Program-made: the position numbers and the translations under genes
Part shown: positions 1-9,560 of the stretch, piece by piece
How the letters are laid out: each line of letters opens with the position of its first letter
How positions within the stretch are numbered: the stretch's first letter is position 1
Notes under the pieces: generated by a model
The model's input: only the letters and a program-made list of their open reading frames with translations
Database searches by the model: none
What the model was told of the DNA's origin: nothing
Assembly: GCA_027459705.1 (NCBI GenBank)
Contig: DAIDHM010000033.1
Coordinates: forward strand, 1-64,000
Source: Ktedonobacteria bacterium
Lineage (GTDB): Bacteria; Chloroflexota; Ktedonobacteria; Ktedonobacterales; JACDGC01
Reading direction: 5' to 3'
Length of the DNA: 64,000 nucleotides

Positions 1-2
1 GT

Positions 3-1070
3 GAACCACAGCTTGTGCCGCCAATCTGGGCAAATCTCCACCATTATGACGCCGTGCGCGATGGCTATGCCGACGCGCTGACCGGGTTGCTGCGGGCGTT
101 GGGAGTACCGGGCGGTCCGAAGACTGTCTCGCCGTTCCTGGCGGCGTTGCTCCCGGGAAATGGCCAGGTTGTCAGCCCTGCTTCACCAGTCCCGCCACCC
201 CGCTCCACTGCTTCGCCGCACTTCCCGGGCCTGCCGCCAGAGAAACTGCCGCCCCGGCTCGTTCAACTGGGCTTCACTGGCCAGGCGCGCGCCGTCGAGG
301 GGCGACCGGTGGATGTCATTCTCCCGCCGCTCTGTCATGTCGATGCGGGACCGTTCTGGATGGGGAGCCGGAACGATCCCCAGGCGAGAGATGATGAACC
401 CTGGCACCAGGTGACGACGGGCGCGTATGACATTGGCACGTACCCGGTGACGGTGGCGGAGTATGCCTGCGCGGTGCGGGCGGCGATAGTGAAAGAACCA
501 GATGGGTGGTCCCGTCAGCAATGGAAGGGTTTGGACCACCCGGTGGTCAATATCAGGTGGCAGGATGCGGTTGCTTATGTCGCATGGCTGGCACGGATGA
601 CAGGCGAACCCTGGCGATTACCGACCGAAGCGGAGTGGGAAAAAGCGGCGCGGTGGGACCAGGCCAATCAGGTGGCGCGTATCTATCCCTGGGGAGATGC
701 ATGGGATCCTCAGCGGGCGAATGTGGATAATTCAGGCGGGAAGTCCTTGAGTAGTCTGATCCTAGGAGCACGAACCACGGCGGTTGGGTATTATGCGCAG
801 CAAAGCGATGCCAGCCCGTATGGTTGCCACGATATGGCGGGAAATGTCTGGGAGTGGACCAGCAGTATCTATAATGCGTCCGCCTATCAACCAGATAATA
901 AAAGAGAAAATAACAGTGATAGAACATCATGGCGAGTGCTGCGGGGCGGTTCGTGGGTCAACCTCTCCAGGTTCGCGCGCGCGGCGGACCGCGGCAGGTA
1001 CAGCGTAGTCATCTACCTCGGCAACTGTGGTTTTCGCTTGGTTCGTGGGGTGGGGGCTGGCTCTCACTAA
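3..1070 (+). CDS. FGE-sulfatase (SUMF1/C-type-lectin fold) protein, 5' truncated by the window edge; C-terminus looks like a DGR variable region
   Basis: Motifs GPFWMGS, YDIGTYPVTVAEY, WRLPTEAEWEKAAR, YPWGDAW, GCHDMAGNVWEWTSS, RVLRGGSW...GFRLVR. Reading frame is open to the left edge (EPQLVPPIWANL...), so the gene starts outside the window. Confidence 0.9.
   Translation, partial: EPQLVPPIWANLHHYDAVRDGYADALTGLLRALGVPGGPKTVSPFLAALLPGNGQVVSPASPVPPPRSTASPHFPGLPPEKLPPRLVQLGFTGQARAVEGRPVDVILPPLCHVDAGPFWMGSRNDPQARDDEPWHQVTTGAYDIGTYPVTVAEYACAVRAAIVKEPDGWSRQQWKGLDHPVVNIRWQDAVAYVAWLARMTGEPWRLPTEAEWEKAARWDQANQVARIYPWGDAWDPQRANVDNSGGKSLSSLILGARTTAVGYYAQQSDASPYGCHDMAGNVWEWTSSIYNASAYQPDNKRENNSDRTSWRVLRGGSWVNLSRFARAADRGRYSVVIYLGNCGFRLVRGVGAGSH
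948..1046 (+). other. Putative DGR variable region (VR) in the FGE domain
   Basis: GGSW-VNLSRFARAADRGRYSVVIYLGNC-GFRLVR: of 19 variable-looking codons, 15 are NNC (GTC AAC CTC TCC TTC GAC GGC TAC AGC GTC ATC TAC CTC GGC AAC), as expected from AAC template codons mutated at A. Confidence 0.7.
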
Positions 1071-1471
1071 ATTGTTCTTGTTTCCTTGCTTTCTATTATG
1101 GTGGAGTAGTGATCCGTTTAGGGCGCGCGAGGACGGTGGGGGTCCCCAGCGCGCGCAGCGCGAAAAATTTTTTGCGGAATGGGAGTGTGGTGGAGCGGGA
1201 CGGTGCGTCGTGGCGAAGGCGGCGCGCGCGGGGAGATGCTCATGGAAACCGCTCGCTGACGAGATCCTTTCACCACTCGCTCGCGGAGAATGATGCGGTA
1301 GCGACGGGCATAGCCTGAATGCCCGGGGGGGAGGCACAATGTGATACGATATGAGCAAACAGCCCCCTGTCAGTCTGATTTGTTCATTGCGGCTACTGGA
1401 GCATGGATCCGCCACCTGGCACCTGTGCTCAATCTCCCGCATACGTTCCATGATGGAGGCGTCTCAAATTC

Positions 1472-2545
1472 ATGAGCATTCGTGTCGGCTATCGCGCCAT
1501 GATCATCGACAACGACACCTGGTCGTCGCGCCTCGCCCAATTTCTCTACAAGCCGGAGTATAACAATAAGATTATCCAGAGTGTGTCCTTCCTGGATTCG
1601 CTCCATGACGCGCTGATCCACGCTGAACAACAAGATTTCATTTACATCGATCCTTTTGCCTTCAATATGACAGACGCCGTCCGTTTCATCGTTGAGGTGC
1701 AGGCCCGTTACCCGGTGAAAGCGTTTACCCTCTATCGCAGTGGCCGCAAATGGCAGGAACGCGGGCGTGAACTGGAAGGGATCGCCATGCCAACGGTGCG
1801 TCTGCGGACTATGCTTGCTCTCGACAAAGATAGTATGGAAAACGCGAACTTCGGTCAGCTGGTACGCGATAACCTGATGAGCATGGATCGAGAATTTCAA
1901 TCGTTGCTGCAACGATCGACTTTCACGACCGATATGGGTGGCACGCGCAGCGGTGTCTGGGGGGCACAAGATTTTGGCGGTCCCCGGCCCGTCCAGCCTG
2001 CCTATGATCCGGGATATGCCCCTATTCTCCCCTCACCGACGGGGTATGGGGTGACCCAGCAGCAACTGCGCGATCTGGCGGATATGGTGGCGATGCAGAT
2101 CGGTCGGCCGATGGCCTCGACTTCCACGCACCCACTGCTGCAATCGCCCGAGATCAGTCAACTCACCCAGCAGGTCGCCAGCACCCGTGAACAACAAACG
2201 ACGATGCGCGAACAGATCGGGCAGATCCAGTCGGCACTCGGCCCGCTCCAGCAAGCCGTGAACAACGCGCAAGGCCAGATCACCGCGATGCAGGGCACGC
2301 ATACCAAACAACAAGAGACCGTCACCGCCGTCCAACGCGACCAGCGCGAGCATAGCCGACAGGTCGGTAATGTGGAGCAGCGCGTGCGTGAACTCGAAGC
2401 GCGCTTGGCGCGCGCCGATCAACAAAACGGAGAACTGCGAAAAGGATTGCGCGTCGCCCAATGGCTGGCTATCGGACTCAGCGCCGGACTCATGGTCATC
2501 ATTCTGGTGGTGATCAGCATTCTTTTGGCACACAACCATTTCTAA
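1472..2545 (+). CDS. Hypothetical protein: N-terminal receiver-like globular domain, long coiled coil, C-terminal TM tail
   Basis: ATG start; Q/E-rich heptad-like region; C-terminal LAIGLSAGLMVIILVVISILLAHNHF hydrophobic segment. Confidence 0.8.
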   Translation: MSIRVGYRAMIIDNDTWSSRLAQFLYKPEYNNKIIQSVSFLDSLHDALIHAEQQDFIYIDPFAFNMTDAVRFIVEVQARYPVKAFTLYRSGRKWQERGRELEGIAMPTVRLRTMLALDKDSMENANFGQLVRDNLMSMDREFQSLLQRSTFTTDMGGTRSGVWGAQDFGGPRPVQPAYDPGYAPILPSPTGYGVTQQQLRDLADMVAMQIGRPMASTSTHPLLQSPEISQLTQQVASTREQQTTMREQIGQIQSALGPLQQAVNNAQGQITAMQGTHTKQQETVTAVQRDQREHSRQVGNVEQRVRELEARLARADQQNGELRKGLRVAQWLAIGLSAGLMVIILVVISILLAHNHF

Positions 2546-2795
2546 CCAATCCCGCGCGCAGCACAACCAGGCAACGTCTGTGCCAGCAGCCAGCGAACAG
2601 ACCATTTGGAACCATGTGCCGCGCCCTTTCTGCCCTAGTCGGCCTGATTATGGTAAGAAGGAGCGCAGTACATTCCTGGCACAGTGAGCCATGCGCCGCG
2701 TGGTGGCGGCCATGGGGGTGGGTGGGGAGCAAGCACGGACACATTTTGGAGCCTGACACAGCGTTCGTGGATCGAGTGGAGGATAGGGCCGCATC

Positions 2796-4115
2796 ATGAC
2801 AGAGAACACCCGGGGAACCGGATTTTCCCCAAGCAACACCATTTTTGTCTCGCTCTGCTTTGAAGGGCCAGACACACGCTATTCCATCGCGGGTGGGTTG
2901 GGAACCCGCGTCACCGAACTGACCGAGACCCTCGCGCACATGGGCTATGAGACTCATTTGATCTTTATTGGCGACCCCGCCGAGGAGCCGGTTGAATACC
3001 GGGTCAACGGCAAACTGATCCTCAAACGCTGGAGCCAGTGGATCAGCCGCTATTATCCCAATGGCGTCTATGATGGTGAGGAGCATAAGCTCTTCGATTA
3101 CAATGAGAGCGTCCCATACCACGTCCGCACCGCGATCATAGAACCAGCGGTCGCGCAGGGCAAAGTCGTCGTCGTGATGGGCGAGGATTGGCATACGGCT
3201 GAGGTCATTACGCGCATCTCCGATGATCTCTACTGGCATGGCTTGCGCGATAAAGTATTGCTGCTCTGGAATAATAACTCGCTGATGTCGATGGGGCGCA
3301 TCAACTGGAAGCGATTGAACTATGTTTCGGCGATCACCACCGTCAGTCGCTATATGAAACATCGCATGTGGGAGTGGGATGTCAATCCACTGGTTATCCC
3401 CAATGGCATCCCGCGGCGCTTCCTGGATCCCGTCTGCGCCGATTGCACCAACCAGCTCCGCGATATCATTAAAGGCGAGGACGGCAGCCGCGGCTTTCTC
3501 TTCAAGATCGGTCGCTTCGATCCAGATAAGCGCTGGATGATGGCGATTGAGGCGGCCGCCCGGCTGAAATATTCGGGGCATCCCATGCGCATGGTCATTC
3601 GCGGGGGCATCGAGCCCCATGGCGCGGAAGTGATCAGCCGAGCTCGCCACCTGGGATTGGTGGTGCGAGATGTCGAGGCGCGGCGCCCATCGCCCACCGA
3701 ATGCCTGGACCTGCTCCGCAATGCGGGCGAGGCCGATGTGTATAATCTGAAATTCTTCGTTCCCGAAGAGTTCGTCCGGATGTGCTATGCGGGTTCCGAT
3801 GCGACCCTGGCGAATTCTGGGCACGAGCCGTTTGGCCTGGTCGGGCTGGAAGTCATGGCCGCCGGCGGCATCGCCTTCACCGGATCGACTGGCGAGGATT
3901 ACGCCGTCAGCTTTGAGAACGCTGTCAGTCTGGAGACTGATGACCCCGACGAGATTGTGGGCTATCTGATTCATCTCGCGCGGCATCCCGAAGATCGCGA
4001 GAAAATTCGCCAGGCTGGTCGCCAGACCGCCCAGGAATACCTCTGGGAATCTGTGCTGGAGAACCTCTTTGGCAAACTGGAATATCTGGGGCGCAAACAG
4101 AGTTTGATCTTCTGA
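2796..4115 (+). CDS. GT-B fold glycosyltransferase (family 1/4-like)
   Basis: GGLGTRVTELTETLAHMGYETHLIF N-terminus; FKIGRFDPDKRWMMAIEAA; HEPFGLVGLEVMAAGG C-terminal donor motif. Confidence 0.85.
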   Translation: MTENTRGTGFSPSNTIFVSLCFEGPDTRYSIAGGLGTRVTELTETLAHMGYETHLIFIGDPAEEPVEYRVNGKLILKRWSQWISRYYPNGVYDGEEHKLFDYNESVPYHVRTAIIEPAVAQGKVVVVMGEDWHTAEVITRISDDLYWHGLRDKVLLLWNNNSLMSMGRINWKRLNYVSAITTVSRYMKHRMWEWDVNPLVIPNGIPRRFLDPVCADCTNQLRDIIKGEDGSRGFLFKIGRFDPDKRWMMAIEAAARLKYSGHPMRMVIRGGIEPHGAEVISRARHLGLVVRDVEARRPSPTECLDLLRNAGEADVYNLKFFVPEEFVRMCYAGSDATLANSGHEPFGLVGLEVMAAGGIAFTGSTGEDYAVSFENAVSLETDDPDEIVGYLIHLARHPEDREKIRQAGRQTAQEYLWESVLENLFGKLEYLGRKQSLIF

Positions 4116-4118
4116 ACC

Positions 4119-4171
4119 TCACACAACGCGACGGAGTTGGCCGGGCAGGCCTCCCCCGTCGCGTTGTGTGA
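4119..4171. terminator. Hairpin between convergent glycosyltransferase and rplL
   Basis: 16-bp perfect arms tcacacaacgcgacgg / ccgtcgcgttgtgtga. Confidence 0.75.
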
Positions 4172-4216
4172 CGTACCCGGCGCGTGAGCATGTACCCACG
4201 CGCCAGGTCGAGTGGA

Positions 4217-4618
4217 CTAGACCGGCTTGACTTCGGCCGTCGCGCCAGCTTCTTCCAGCTTCTTCTTGGTGGCGTCGGCGTCTTCCTTGCTGGTGTTTTC
4301 CTTGATCGCCTTGGGAGCGCTCTCGACGAGTTCTTTCGCTTCCTTCAGGCCAAGGCTGGTCAACTCGCGGACCACTTTAATGACATTGATCTTCTTGGTG
4401 GCGTCAGCAACGCCAGTCAGCATGACGTTGAATTCCGTGGGAGCTTCTTCTTCCACTTGAGTGACCGTTGGGGTTGCCGGGCCAACTGGCATGGCGCCCA
4501 TCATCGCCGGCGCGGCGGCGGTCACGCCCCACTTGTCCTGCAGCTGCTTCGTCAATTCGACAAGATCGAGCACGCTCAACTCATTGATCTGCCCGATGAT
4601 TTCATCAACCTTTGCCAT
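4217..4618 (-). CDS. rplL: 50S ribosomal protein L7/L12
   Basis: [32 protein letters not shown]...[53 protein letters not shown] at 4618 complement. Confidence 0.97.
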   Translation of the reverse strand: MAKVDEIIGQINELSVLDLVELTKQLQDKWGVTAAAPAMMGAMPVGPATPTVTQVEEEAPTEFNVMLTGVADATKKINVIKVVRELTSLGLKEAKELVESAPKAIKENTSKEDADATKKKLEEAGATAEVKPV

Positions 4619-4708
4619 GATGTACTTTCCCTCATTCTCACGCGAGTCGCGTGGATTCTCAATGATCTCGGCGAATGGGACCCGATGGACCATTCCCCAC
4701 ATGTGTTT

Positions 4709-5233
4709 TTAGAACGTCGCGCCCTGCTGTTCCGCATAGTTGCGCAACACCTGCACAAGATCGCGCAGTGGGGCGCTCAAGACGCCAAAGGCCTGATTCA
4801 ATGGCCCCTGGATCATCCCGACACTCTGGGCACGCGCCTCTTTCTGGCTGGGGAGCTTCGAAATATCTTCGAGCTGATGTGCTTCGAAAGGCACTTTGCC
4901 CAGCATGCCGCCCTTGACCGTGACAATTTTCGAGGTGCGGACATAGTCCATCACCGCTTTCGCGGCGGCCGATTCATCGCCATAGCCAATGGCGACCGCC
5001 GTCGGTCCATTCAATTGTTTGTCGACATTGGCGACATCCGCTTCATGGGTGGCGATGCGCAACAGGGTATTCTTGACGACCTGGAAATCGAGTTGCGCGG
5101 TGTGCATTTTCTTGCGCAGGTCGATCTGCTCGCTGACACTCAGTCCCTGGGTCTGCATCAAGACCACCGCTTTGCTGCGCCGCAATTTCTCGACGAGGCC
5201 GCTAATGATGGCAGCTTTTGCTTCCGTTGGCAC
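4709..5233 (-). CDS. rplJ: 50S ribosomal protein L10
   Basis: PTEAKAAIISGLVEKLRRSKAVVLMQTQGLSVSEQIDLRKKM...VVKNTLLRIA; GTG start at 5233 preceded by GGAGG. Confidence 0.95.
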   Translation of the reverse strand: MPTEAKAAIISGLVEKLRRSKAVVLMQTQGLSVSEQIDLRKKMHTAQLDFQVVKNTLLRIATHEADVANVDKQLNGPTAVAIGYGDESAAAKAVMDYVRTSKIVTVKGGMLGKVPFEAHQLEDISKLPSQKEARAQSVGMIQGPLNQAFGVLSAPLRDLVQVLRNYAEQQGATF

Positions 5234-5334
5234 GCGGGTTCCTCCTTTCTCAGATGCATCGCGCGCGGCTGTGTACACCGCTGGTCTGAATGGTACGCGA
5301 CGGTATCGGCTCACCGAGGATCGCGTTGCTTCGA

Positions 5335-5470
5335 CCAACAAAAAAGCCCCCGCAGGCAATCTGCTTGCCCGGGGACTCACTGGCGGATATCACGCCGACC
5401 ACACGCGTGTGATCAGGCAATCTCTCACCACCTCAACAGGCTCCACATACTGGGGAGTGGACTTAAGCGC
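5335..5470 (-). promoter_or_regulatory. rplJ leader with attenuator-like intrinsic terminator (candidate L10 leader)
   Basis: Minus-strand hairpin gtccccgggcaagcagattgcctgcgggggc followed by TTTTTT, ~105 nt upstream of rplJ; repeated 10-mer upstream of it. Confidence 0.7.
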
Positions 5471-5656
5471 TCAGGGCGCACCCGCAGTCTTCGGTGTGCA
5501 AATTCGCTCGCTGAGCGTACTATACCCCATGGAATCGTGGGACGCAAGGGTACTGGACCTCTGTATATGCCAGCAACCGCCTCGCTACGCGCTACGCGGA
5601 CGACTTGACGGCCCCTCTAGGATAAGGTCAGACTATCCAGAGGAGCACGTAATCCC

Positions 5657-6910
5657 ATGCCTATGGCGCTACCGGTTGATTTCCTGCTCGTCAGTCGCGC
5701 ACCGACGATCGACCTCGCGATGATCGCCACGGCCATTGGCCCCTTGCGGCCCGGCATGATCGTGGAGATTCCGGATCCTACCCCGGACCAGCACGCTGGG
5801 CGCGAACAGCGCCAGACGCTGGGGCGCGTCACCATCCACGAGACGCTGGCGCGGGTTGACCTGACGATGACCTGTGGGCGACATGCTCGACCTGTACTGG
5901 CGGATATGCCCGCCGAAGTGCTCGCGCGGCTGACGCGGCCGCTGGATCCGTCGCAACTGGCGACAGTGCGCGCTGGGACGTGGGCAATCGATGTGCATGC
6001 CGACATCGGCGACCCAGATCGCGCCTGGTGTCTGCGCTGGATCGTGCGCATCGTGGCGGCGGTCGCGGCGACAGTGGACGCCCTGGCCTTCGATCCAGCG
6101 GCGCAGGTATTATGGACCCCGACGCGGTTGCAGGCGCTCGTGGATGCTGGGCTGGATCGGCAGGTGACGCTGCACCGCGAAGCATGGGGGCCAGAAACCT
6201 GCTGGCTGCATACCCATGGCCTGCAGAAATTAGGCCAACCTGAGATCGAAGTGGTCGAAGTGCCGTTGGCGCTGGGCGATGAGGCCGAGAGGGTGCTGCG
6301 TCAGATCATCGTAGCCCTGGCCGCGACACCTGCCAGTGATGGACCCAGCCTGCGGGCGGGCATGCGGGTGGAGTGCGCGCCTGGCGTCGAACTCATGACG
6401 CGTGTGGCCCGGCATGATCCTGACCATGCGGCCCCCTGGGGTCGCTTGCGCTTGGTGACGTTGCCCCCTCCGGGAATGCCTCCGGTCGACGATGCCAATG
6501 CCGCGATCATCGCGACCGCGCTGGCCAGCATCTCAGCGGAAGCGCGACAGAACTGGCCCGTGGCGATGCGGCGGTTAGATCACATCCTGACGGCGGCGCC
6601 CGATGATGCTGGTGCGCGGGCGATGCGCGCGCGGGCCTGGCTACAGATGGGCGAACCAGCGGCGGCGCTGGATGCGGCGCGTACGTTGACGCTCCTGGCT
6701 CCTGGTGACGCGCGCGGTCCGCTCTGCGCGGCGCAGGCCCTGTTAGCGCTTGGGCGCATTGTCGAAGCGCGCGCGGCCGCTGACCAGGCCATCAGCCTGG
6801 ATCCTGGTTGCGCCGAGGCCTATCTCGTCCGCGCGACCCTCTGCGACCGGTTGCGCGACCCCGCCGCCGCCGCGGCAGACCGCGCGCGGGCCGCCATCCT
6901 GGCGGATTGA
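5657..6910 (+). CDS. Hypothetical protein with C-terminal TPR-like repeats
   Basis: Start ATG; C-terminus AWLQMGEPAAALDAARTLTLLAPGD...AQALLALGRIVEARAAADQAISLDPGCAEAYLVRATLCDRLRDPAAA is TPR-like. Confidence 0.75.
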   Translation: MPMALPVDFLLVSRAPTIDLAMIATAIGPLRPGMIVEIPDPTPDQHAGREQRQTLGRVTIHETLARVDLTMTCGRHARPVLADMPAEVLARLTRPLDPSQLATVRAGTWAIDVHADIGDPDRAWCLRWIVRIVAAVAATVDALAFDPAAQVLWTPTRLQALVDAGLDRQVTLHREAWGPETCWLHTHGLQKLGQPEIEVVEVPLALGDEAERVLRQIIVALAATPASDGPSLRAGMRVECAPGVELMTRVARHDPDHAAPWGRLRLVTLPPPGMPPVDDANAAIIATALASISAEARQNWPVAMRRLDHILTAAPDDAGARAMRARAWLQMGEPAAALDAARTLTLLAPGDARGPLCAAQALLALGRIVEARAAADQAISLDPGCAEAYLVRATLCDRLRDPAAAAADRARAAILAD

Positions 6911-6969
6911 AGGTGCATTCCCGCGATTGCCAGCCGTGGTCCGGGTGGCCCTCTGGCGGTCGCGTGTCG

Positions 6970-8403
6970 TCAAAAGGTTGTGACACCGGTGAAGGTGCAG
7001 TGCCCCACACGGAGGGCGGGCAGCACATAGGTGGTCGTACCCATGCCGTTGGCAGCCCACCAATCGCGGCAGGTCTTCGTTTGTCCCAGCTCTTCAATGC
7101 TGGCGAGCATATCCAACACGGGCATGGTGAAGCGCAGATTTTTGACGGCAGCGACTATCTGTCCATGCTCCACCAGAAACGTGCCATCGCGGGTCGTGCC
7201 GGTTGCCACCACGCGCTTGGGATCAGGCGAGTGCGTATAATGGAGCCGGGTGATGCGCAGGCCGCGTTCCAGATGCGCGGTCAGCTCGTCAGGGGTCGCG
7301 GTTCCACCCGCCATGATGACGTGTGCGGGCAGCGGGAGGTCATCTTCCCATGGACTGGCCGCGTGCCCATTGGACGATCCATCGTTCGCTGGTCCCGCAC
7401 CTGCCCAGCTCTGGGCAGTCCCCATATGGCGCGCGCGGCGTGTGGCAGTGGCGTGGTCGGTAGCCACATCGCGCGCAATGCCCCCTACAATCAGATCAAT
7501 GGGCTGCGCGGGCATGCCCTCATAGTCGATCGGCATGGGTAGGCAGCGCGGGTCGCTGGGATCATCGCGGAGGGTGACAAGTGGGCCTGTCACTGGCTGG
7601 CCAAATTTCCCGGCCATGAAGGAGGATCCTTGCTCTACCTGTACTGCGCTCAGACCAGCGAGCACAGGGAAGCGTACGAAGTCCGCGACACAATCTGGCT
7701 CCAGAACGCAGGCATAGTCGCCAGGGGGCAGCGTGATCTGATCGCGATTCAAGCGGCATTTCCAGATGGCTTCCGCCGCCAGCGCCGCCGGATCGAGGTC
7801 GCGTACATCACTGACCAGCGCATCGGCATAGCCCGTCCCATCCCCATTATCAGCGAGGACGCGTAGATAAGCGCTGGTCGTTGCGGCATAGGCGCGGATC
7901 CCCAGCGAGTTGACGACCGACAATTCCACCACTTCGGTGATGGCCGTGCCATACGCCGCGAAACCCGCCATTGCGACTGGTTCGATGAGCCCGCGAACGA
8001 GGTTAGCGCGGTCGCTGGCGGTCTGGTCAGCAGTGGTGGCGAAGAACAGCGAGGGCAACGGTGTGGTGGCGTGGTTGCGTGGTGCGGGCAGGCCGACAAA
8101 GTCCGGGTTTGGCGGCTGCAGTCGGGCACTGGCGGCGGCGGTGGCGATCGTCGCGCGCACGGCCTCTGGGCGCGGATCATTGGCGAAGGCCCGCGCGCCA
8201 GCCTGTCCGATGATGGCGCGCGCGGCGAGGCGCGAGTCGCTCTCGGTGACATGCTGATGGATCTCATTCCGCGCAAAGCGCGTCACCGCGCGGTGGCGGG
8301 TCTCGAGCACTAATTCGACCTGATCGGCCAGGTTTCCGCCCAAAGCATCTTCCAGCAGACGCAGGGTTGTTGCTTCACCACGGAGCGCTTCTCGCGTAGA
8401 CAT
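6970..8403 (-). CDS. TldD/PmbA family metalloprotease-like protein
   Basis: Family-like layout: N-terminal VTRFARNEIHQHVTESDSRLAARAIIGQAGARAFANDP, VEQGSSFMAGKFGQPVTGPLVTLRDDP, and C-terminal GIARDVATDHATATRR; ATG at 8403. Confidence 0.8.
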   Translation of the reverse strand: MSTREALRGEATTLRLLEDALGGNLADQVELVLETRHRAVTRFARNEIHQHVTESDSRLAARAIIGQAGARAFANDPRPEAVRATIATAAASARLQPPNPDFVGLPAPRNHATTPLPSLFFATTADQTASDRANLVRGLIEPVAMAGFAAYGTAITEVVELSVVNSLGIRAYAATTSAYLRVLADNGDGTGYADALVSDVRDLDPAALAAEAIWKCRLNRDQITLPPGDYACVLEPDCVADFVRFPVLAGLSAVQVEQGSSFMAGKFGQPVTGPLVTLRDDPSDPRCLPMPIDYEGMPAQPIDLIVGGIARDVATDHATATRRARHMGTAQSWAGAGPANDGSSNGHAASPWEDDLPLPAHVIMAGGTATPDELTAHLERGLRITRLHYTHSPDPKRVVATGTTRDGTFLVEHGQIVAAVKNLRFTMPVLDMLASIEELGQTKTCRDWWAANGMGTTTYVLPALRVGHCTFTGVTTF

Positions 8404-8981
8404 GCGCGACCTCCTCATGAGAGAACGGTTTGTTAGCATTCTATCATGCACGGAGCCAGCGCCAGACACTACCCCACACGTCCCATGTCATGCTCGCTCT
8501 GGCGGGCGAGATGGTATACTGATTGCTGAAGACAAGGGGAACCTCTCGTTTGAATGGTCGCAGGACCTCTGGGACGTGGAGGGTCGCGAGCAGTGGATAG
8601 GGCACCCACAGTGGGGGTGAGCGCCTGAGTGGGGAGGGGTATGGGATGAGCAGGACACGACCACCACGGAAGCAGCAGGCGCCACCACCGCGAACGGCGC
8701 AAGAACACGCGTCAACCATCGTTGACGCGCCGTATCAACGGGGCGGCAATGACCCAACTTTCGCATTTCCCCACCCCACTCGGCATCCCTGGGATGACGG
8801 GATGGAATGGGGACGTGGTAAGCTGGAATTGTTATGGGAGACGCGCCTGGGACCTGCCAGGCATTGGTTTGGTGGAATCTCCGCGCGGATCTTCGGCGAT
8901 GCGCGACGCGCGACGCGCGCAGTTCCTGGCCGGAGGATGCGCTGGGGCGCTGCCTGGACCCGGGAAGATCAAGGGGTACGG

Positions 8982-9467
8982 ATGCTCAAACAGGTTTCAC
9001 GGGCTTTGCTCATGCTGGCCGTCGGCCTTGCAACATTCATCTTGCTGGCAGCCTTTGCCGTGCGCATTGCGAGCGCCGTGCAACGGGTGAAACCACCTTC
9101 CATCCTGACGCAAAGCGCCACCACACCAACCCCCATCAGTGCCATCACGATTCGCAACACCAATGGGAATACCGGAAGCTCTACCCCCATTCCCACCTAT
9201 ACCCTGGGGTTATGGCCCGGGAACTATACGCCTACCAGTGGCAGCGTCTTTACGATCTACGGTCGCGTGTTACAAGATACCCAGCCACTGCCCAATATCT
9301 CGGTGACGATCTCATTCTATGGGGCAAACTATAGCGCGGTCTCGAATCAGGATGGGATTGTGACGTTCAACGTTGTCGCGACGGGTCATGGTCCCGTCAT
9401 GGTCAATGGTGCCTATACAATCAATAACCAGACCATCACCTCCGCCACGTCGTTTGATAGTGTCTGA
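8982..9467 (+). CDS. Membrane-anchored/secreted protein with Ig-like/carboxypeptidase-regulatory-like domain
   Basis: MLKQVSRALLMLAVGLATFILLAAFAVRIA TM; T/P linker; TIYGRVLQDTQPLPNISVTISFYGANYSAVSNQDGIVTFNV. Confidence 0.7.
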   Translation: MLKQVSRALLMLAVGLATFILLAAFAVRIASAVQRVKPPSILTQSATTPTPISAITIRNTNGNTGSSTPIPTYTLGLWPGNYTPTSGSVFTIYGRVLQDTQPLPNISVTISFYGANYSAVSNQDGIVTFNVVATGHGPVMVNGAYTINNQTITSATSFDSV

Positions 9468-9560
9468 GCATCCTTCCCTGCCTGATGATCTGGCGGAAAT
9501 AATATATACTGCAACTGATTGTGCTTCGCGGCACCAGTATGAGGAATAGCCCGCGACGCA

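Noticed and set aside
2514-3986. 490-aa minus-strand ORF
   Set aside because: Antisense shadow of the glycosyltransferase; no motifs, GC-rich third-position artefact.
4184-5608. 474-aa plus-strand ORF
   Set aside because: Covers rplL/rplJ and their leader on the opposite strand; those genes are unambiguous.
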